Positions 62,540-64,000 of a stretch of DNA of 64,000 bases are shown in pieces. The stretch spans positions 153,845,151 through 153,909,150 of the forward strand of contig CP136068.1 in NCBI GenBank assembly GCA_032622095.1. The letters run 5' to 3'. The notes beneath the pieces are model-generated. The model worked only from the letters and a program-made list of their open reading frames with translations, did no database searches and was not told the origin of the DNA. Both the position numbers and the translations under genes were made by a program. This DNA comes from Siphonodentalium dalli (taxonomy: Eukaryota > Mollusca > Scaphopoda > Gadilida > Siphonodentaliidae). Numbering within the stretch: the stretch's first letter is position 1; each line of letters opens with the position of its first letter.

Positions 62540-64000
62540 AACATGCACGCTTTGATTCCTCGTATCATTTGAGAAGAACTTGTATGAATTTGATGGTTAT
62601 TGGCACTAAACATATTTTTTATCACTTTTGGTGACCCTCCCGTCCCTATTTCAGATGGAGGCGGCGCCTCTTTTGTCATCACTAAACCACACACTCATTA
62701 TGGAAATATAATACAAATATATATAACATTGGTGAAAATTGGCGAGTATACAAATTCTTATAATATTTAGGGTCCCCATATCTCTCATCCAAACGGCACC
62801 AATTTGGCGTATCTAAACCACACGATTAGATCTCTCATATCACGGAGAAGAATATGTATCAATCTGGTGGAAATTGGTGTTAAACATATTGTCCTTCTTT
62901 TTTTGTGTGTTCCTCTCACACTCTAATGCATCCTGACTCGAATGGCCCCACTTGCGACAGCCTTAAACCACACAATTAGACTCCTGATATCATGGAGATG
63001 ATTATTGAGTTTGGTACTAATCGGCGACTAAATCAATTTTGATCAAATTTCGTGCCCACCCACCTGCATCTCTCACCAAAACAGCACCAACAAGGCATCT
63101 TTAAATCACACGATCAGACTCCTCGTATTATGAATAAGAATGCATATCACTTTGGTGGAAATTGGCGCTAAAATTATTGCGTATCAATTTTGGTGCCCCT
63201 CTGCCTTTCAGTTCATGCCACTTTTGACAGATTTAAGCCACACCATTAGACTCCTCATACCATGTAGATGATATTGTATAAGTGTGGTGGCAATAGGCGA
63301 CTAAACCCATTTTTATCAAATTGAGTGCCCCTCCCACAATCTTTCATCCAAACGACAGCAATTTGGGAGTCTTTAAATCGCACAATTAGATTCCTTGTAT
63401 CATGGAGGAGAATATATATTAATTTGGTGGAAATCAGCGCTAAAATTAGTTTTATCAATTTTGGTGCCCCTCTCCCCTTCCGTGCATCCCCCGAAGGGCG
63501 CAACTTTTGACATATTTAAACCACATCATCAGATTCCTTATAGCATGGGGATGATTATATATAATTTTCGTGGCAAACGGCGACAACAAATTTTCTGCCC
63601 TCTCCCATTTCTGCCAGACAACAACGGCGTCACTTTAGAAAATCCTAACCCGCACCATTATCTTTTTCGTAAAAAGTTATTCCTAGTAGACCCCTTTGGT
63701 GCCATCTAGATGGTCCCTCGGCGCTAAAGTTAGTTTATCAATTTTGGTGCCCCTCTCCCCTTCCGTGCATCCTTGACTTGAACGGCGCCACTTTTGACAT
63801 ATTTAAACCACATCATATTCCTTATAGCATGGGGATGATTATATATAATTTTTGTGGCAAACGGTGACAAACAAATTTCTGCCCAACAACAACGGCGTCA
63901 CTTTAGAAAATCCTAACCCGTACCATTATCTTTTTCGTAAAAAGTTATCCCTAGTAGACCCCTTTGGTGCCATCTAGATGGTCCCCTGTGAAATTCTATA
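62540..64000. repeat. Satellite-like array of ~135-bp units, partly dimeric, running off the window
   Basis: Blocks AAACCACACAATTAGACTCC, ATCATGGAGATGAT, GGTGGAAATTGGCGCTAAA and ATCAATTTTGGTGCCCCTC recur about every 130-140 bp. GGCGCTAAA and GGCGACTAA variants tend to alternate, suggesting a two-unit period. The last two blocks (about 63466-63720 and 63739-63991) are near-identical ~265-bp copies. The array is truncated by the window end. Confidence 0.75.

Noticed and set aside
1-64000. CRISPR arrays
   Set aside because: The tandem repeats found are contiguous minisatellites without unique spacers, and no cas-like genes are present.
1-64000. tRNA or rRNA genes
   Set aside because: No cloverleaf with the conserved T-loop GTTCGANTC and matching stems, and no rRNA core sequence, was recognised by eye. 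A covariance-model scan would be needed to exclude short or degenerate copies.

Overview
The window looks like nuclear DNA of an invertebrate animal, most likely marine. It is AT-rich. It carries one clear spliced animal gene, decayed retroelement and nuclease-like pseudogenes, and a dense load of short inverted-repeat transposons, foldback elements, minisatellites and palindromes. There is no bacterial gene organisation. I cannot name the species. Lophotrochozoans or other marine invertebrates with large fibrinogen-related families and repeats carrying GTCCGTCC runs fit best; this is inference.

The one well-supported gene is on the minus strand between 58873 and 46652. Four exons encode a signal peptide, a PAN/apple-like domain, a short EGF-like module and a C-terminal fibrinogen-related domain. 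All exon junctions agree in phase, and the joined exons give 1089 bases (362 codons plus stop). Almost the whole of intron 1 is a 502-bp TTAA-flanked MITE. Its terminal repeat supplies the 5' splice site, and removing the MITE plus one TTAA restores an open frame, so this looks like an intron born from a transposon insertion. The other introns and flanks of the gene are also packed with mobile DNA: a 4.9-kb foldback in intron 2, a 34-bp-arm palindrome next to a donor site, a foldback with a CCTAATTAGG array close to the last acceptor, and a 1.5-kb inverted-repeat element starting about 23 bp upstream of the likely start codon.

Layout: 1-8.3 kb holds MITEs, hairpins and degenerate repeats. 8.4-11.8 kb holds a decayed DIRS-type gag/RT/RNase H retroelement (minus), split by a TTAA MITE. 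12.7-14.7 kb holds a broken gene (plus) with a PIN/FEN-like nuclease domain and a C-terminal cysteine-rich CXC domain. 14.8-22 kb holds repeats and a 1.15-kb TTAA element. 22.7-26.4 kb holds a second, divergent broken copy of the nuclease-like family (minus). 27-35 kb is repeats. 35.3-40.9 kb is a 5.7-kb foldback with arrays of a CAAGATGGCGGC motif. 41.5-46.6 kb holds TIR elements and minisatellites. 46.65-58.9 kb is the fibrinogen-related gene. 58.9-64 kb is more TIR elements ending in a satellite-like array that runs off the window.

Most stretches without a listed gene contain no open frame with recognisable protein similarity. All identifications are from reading the sequence; no database search was possible.
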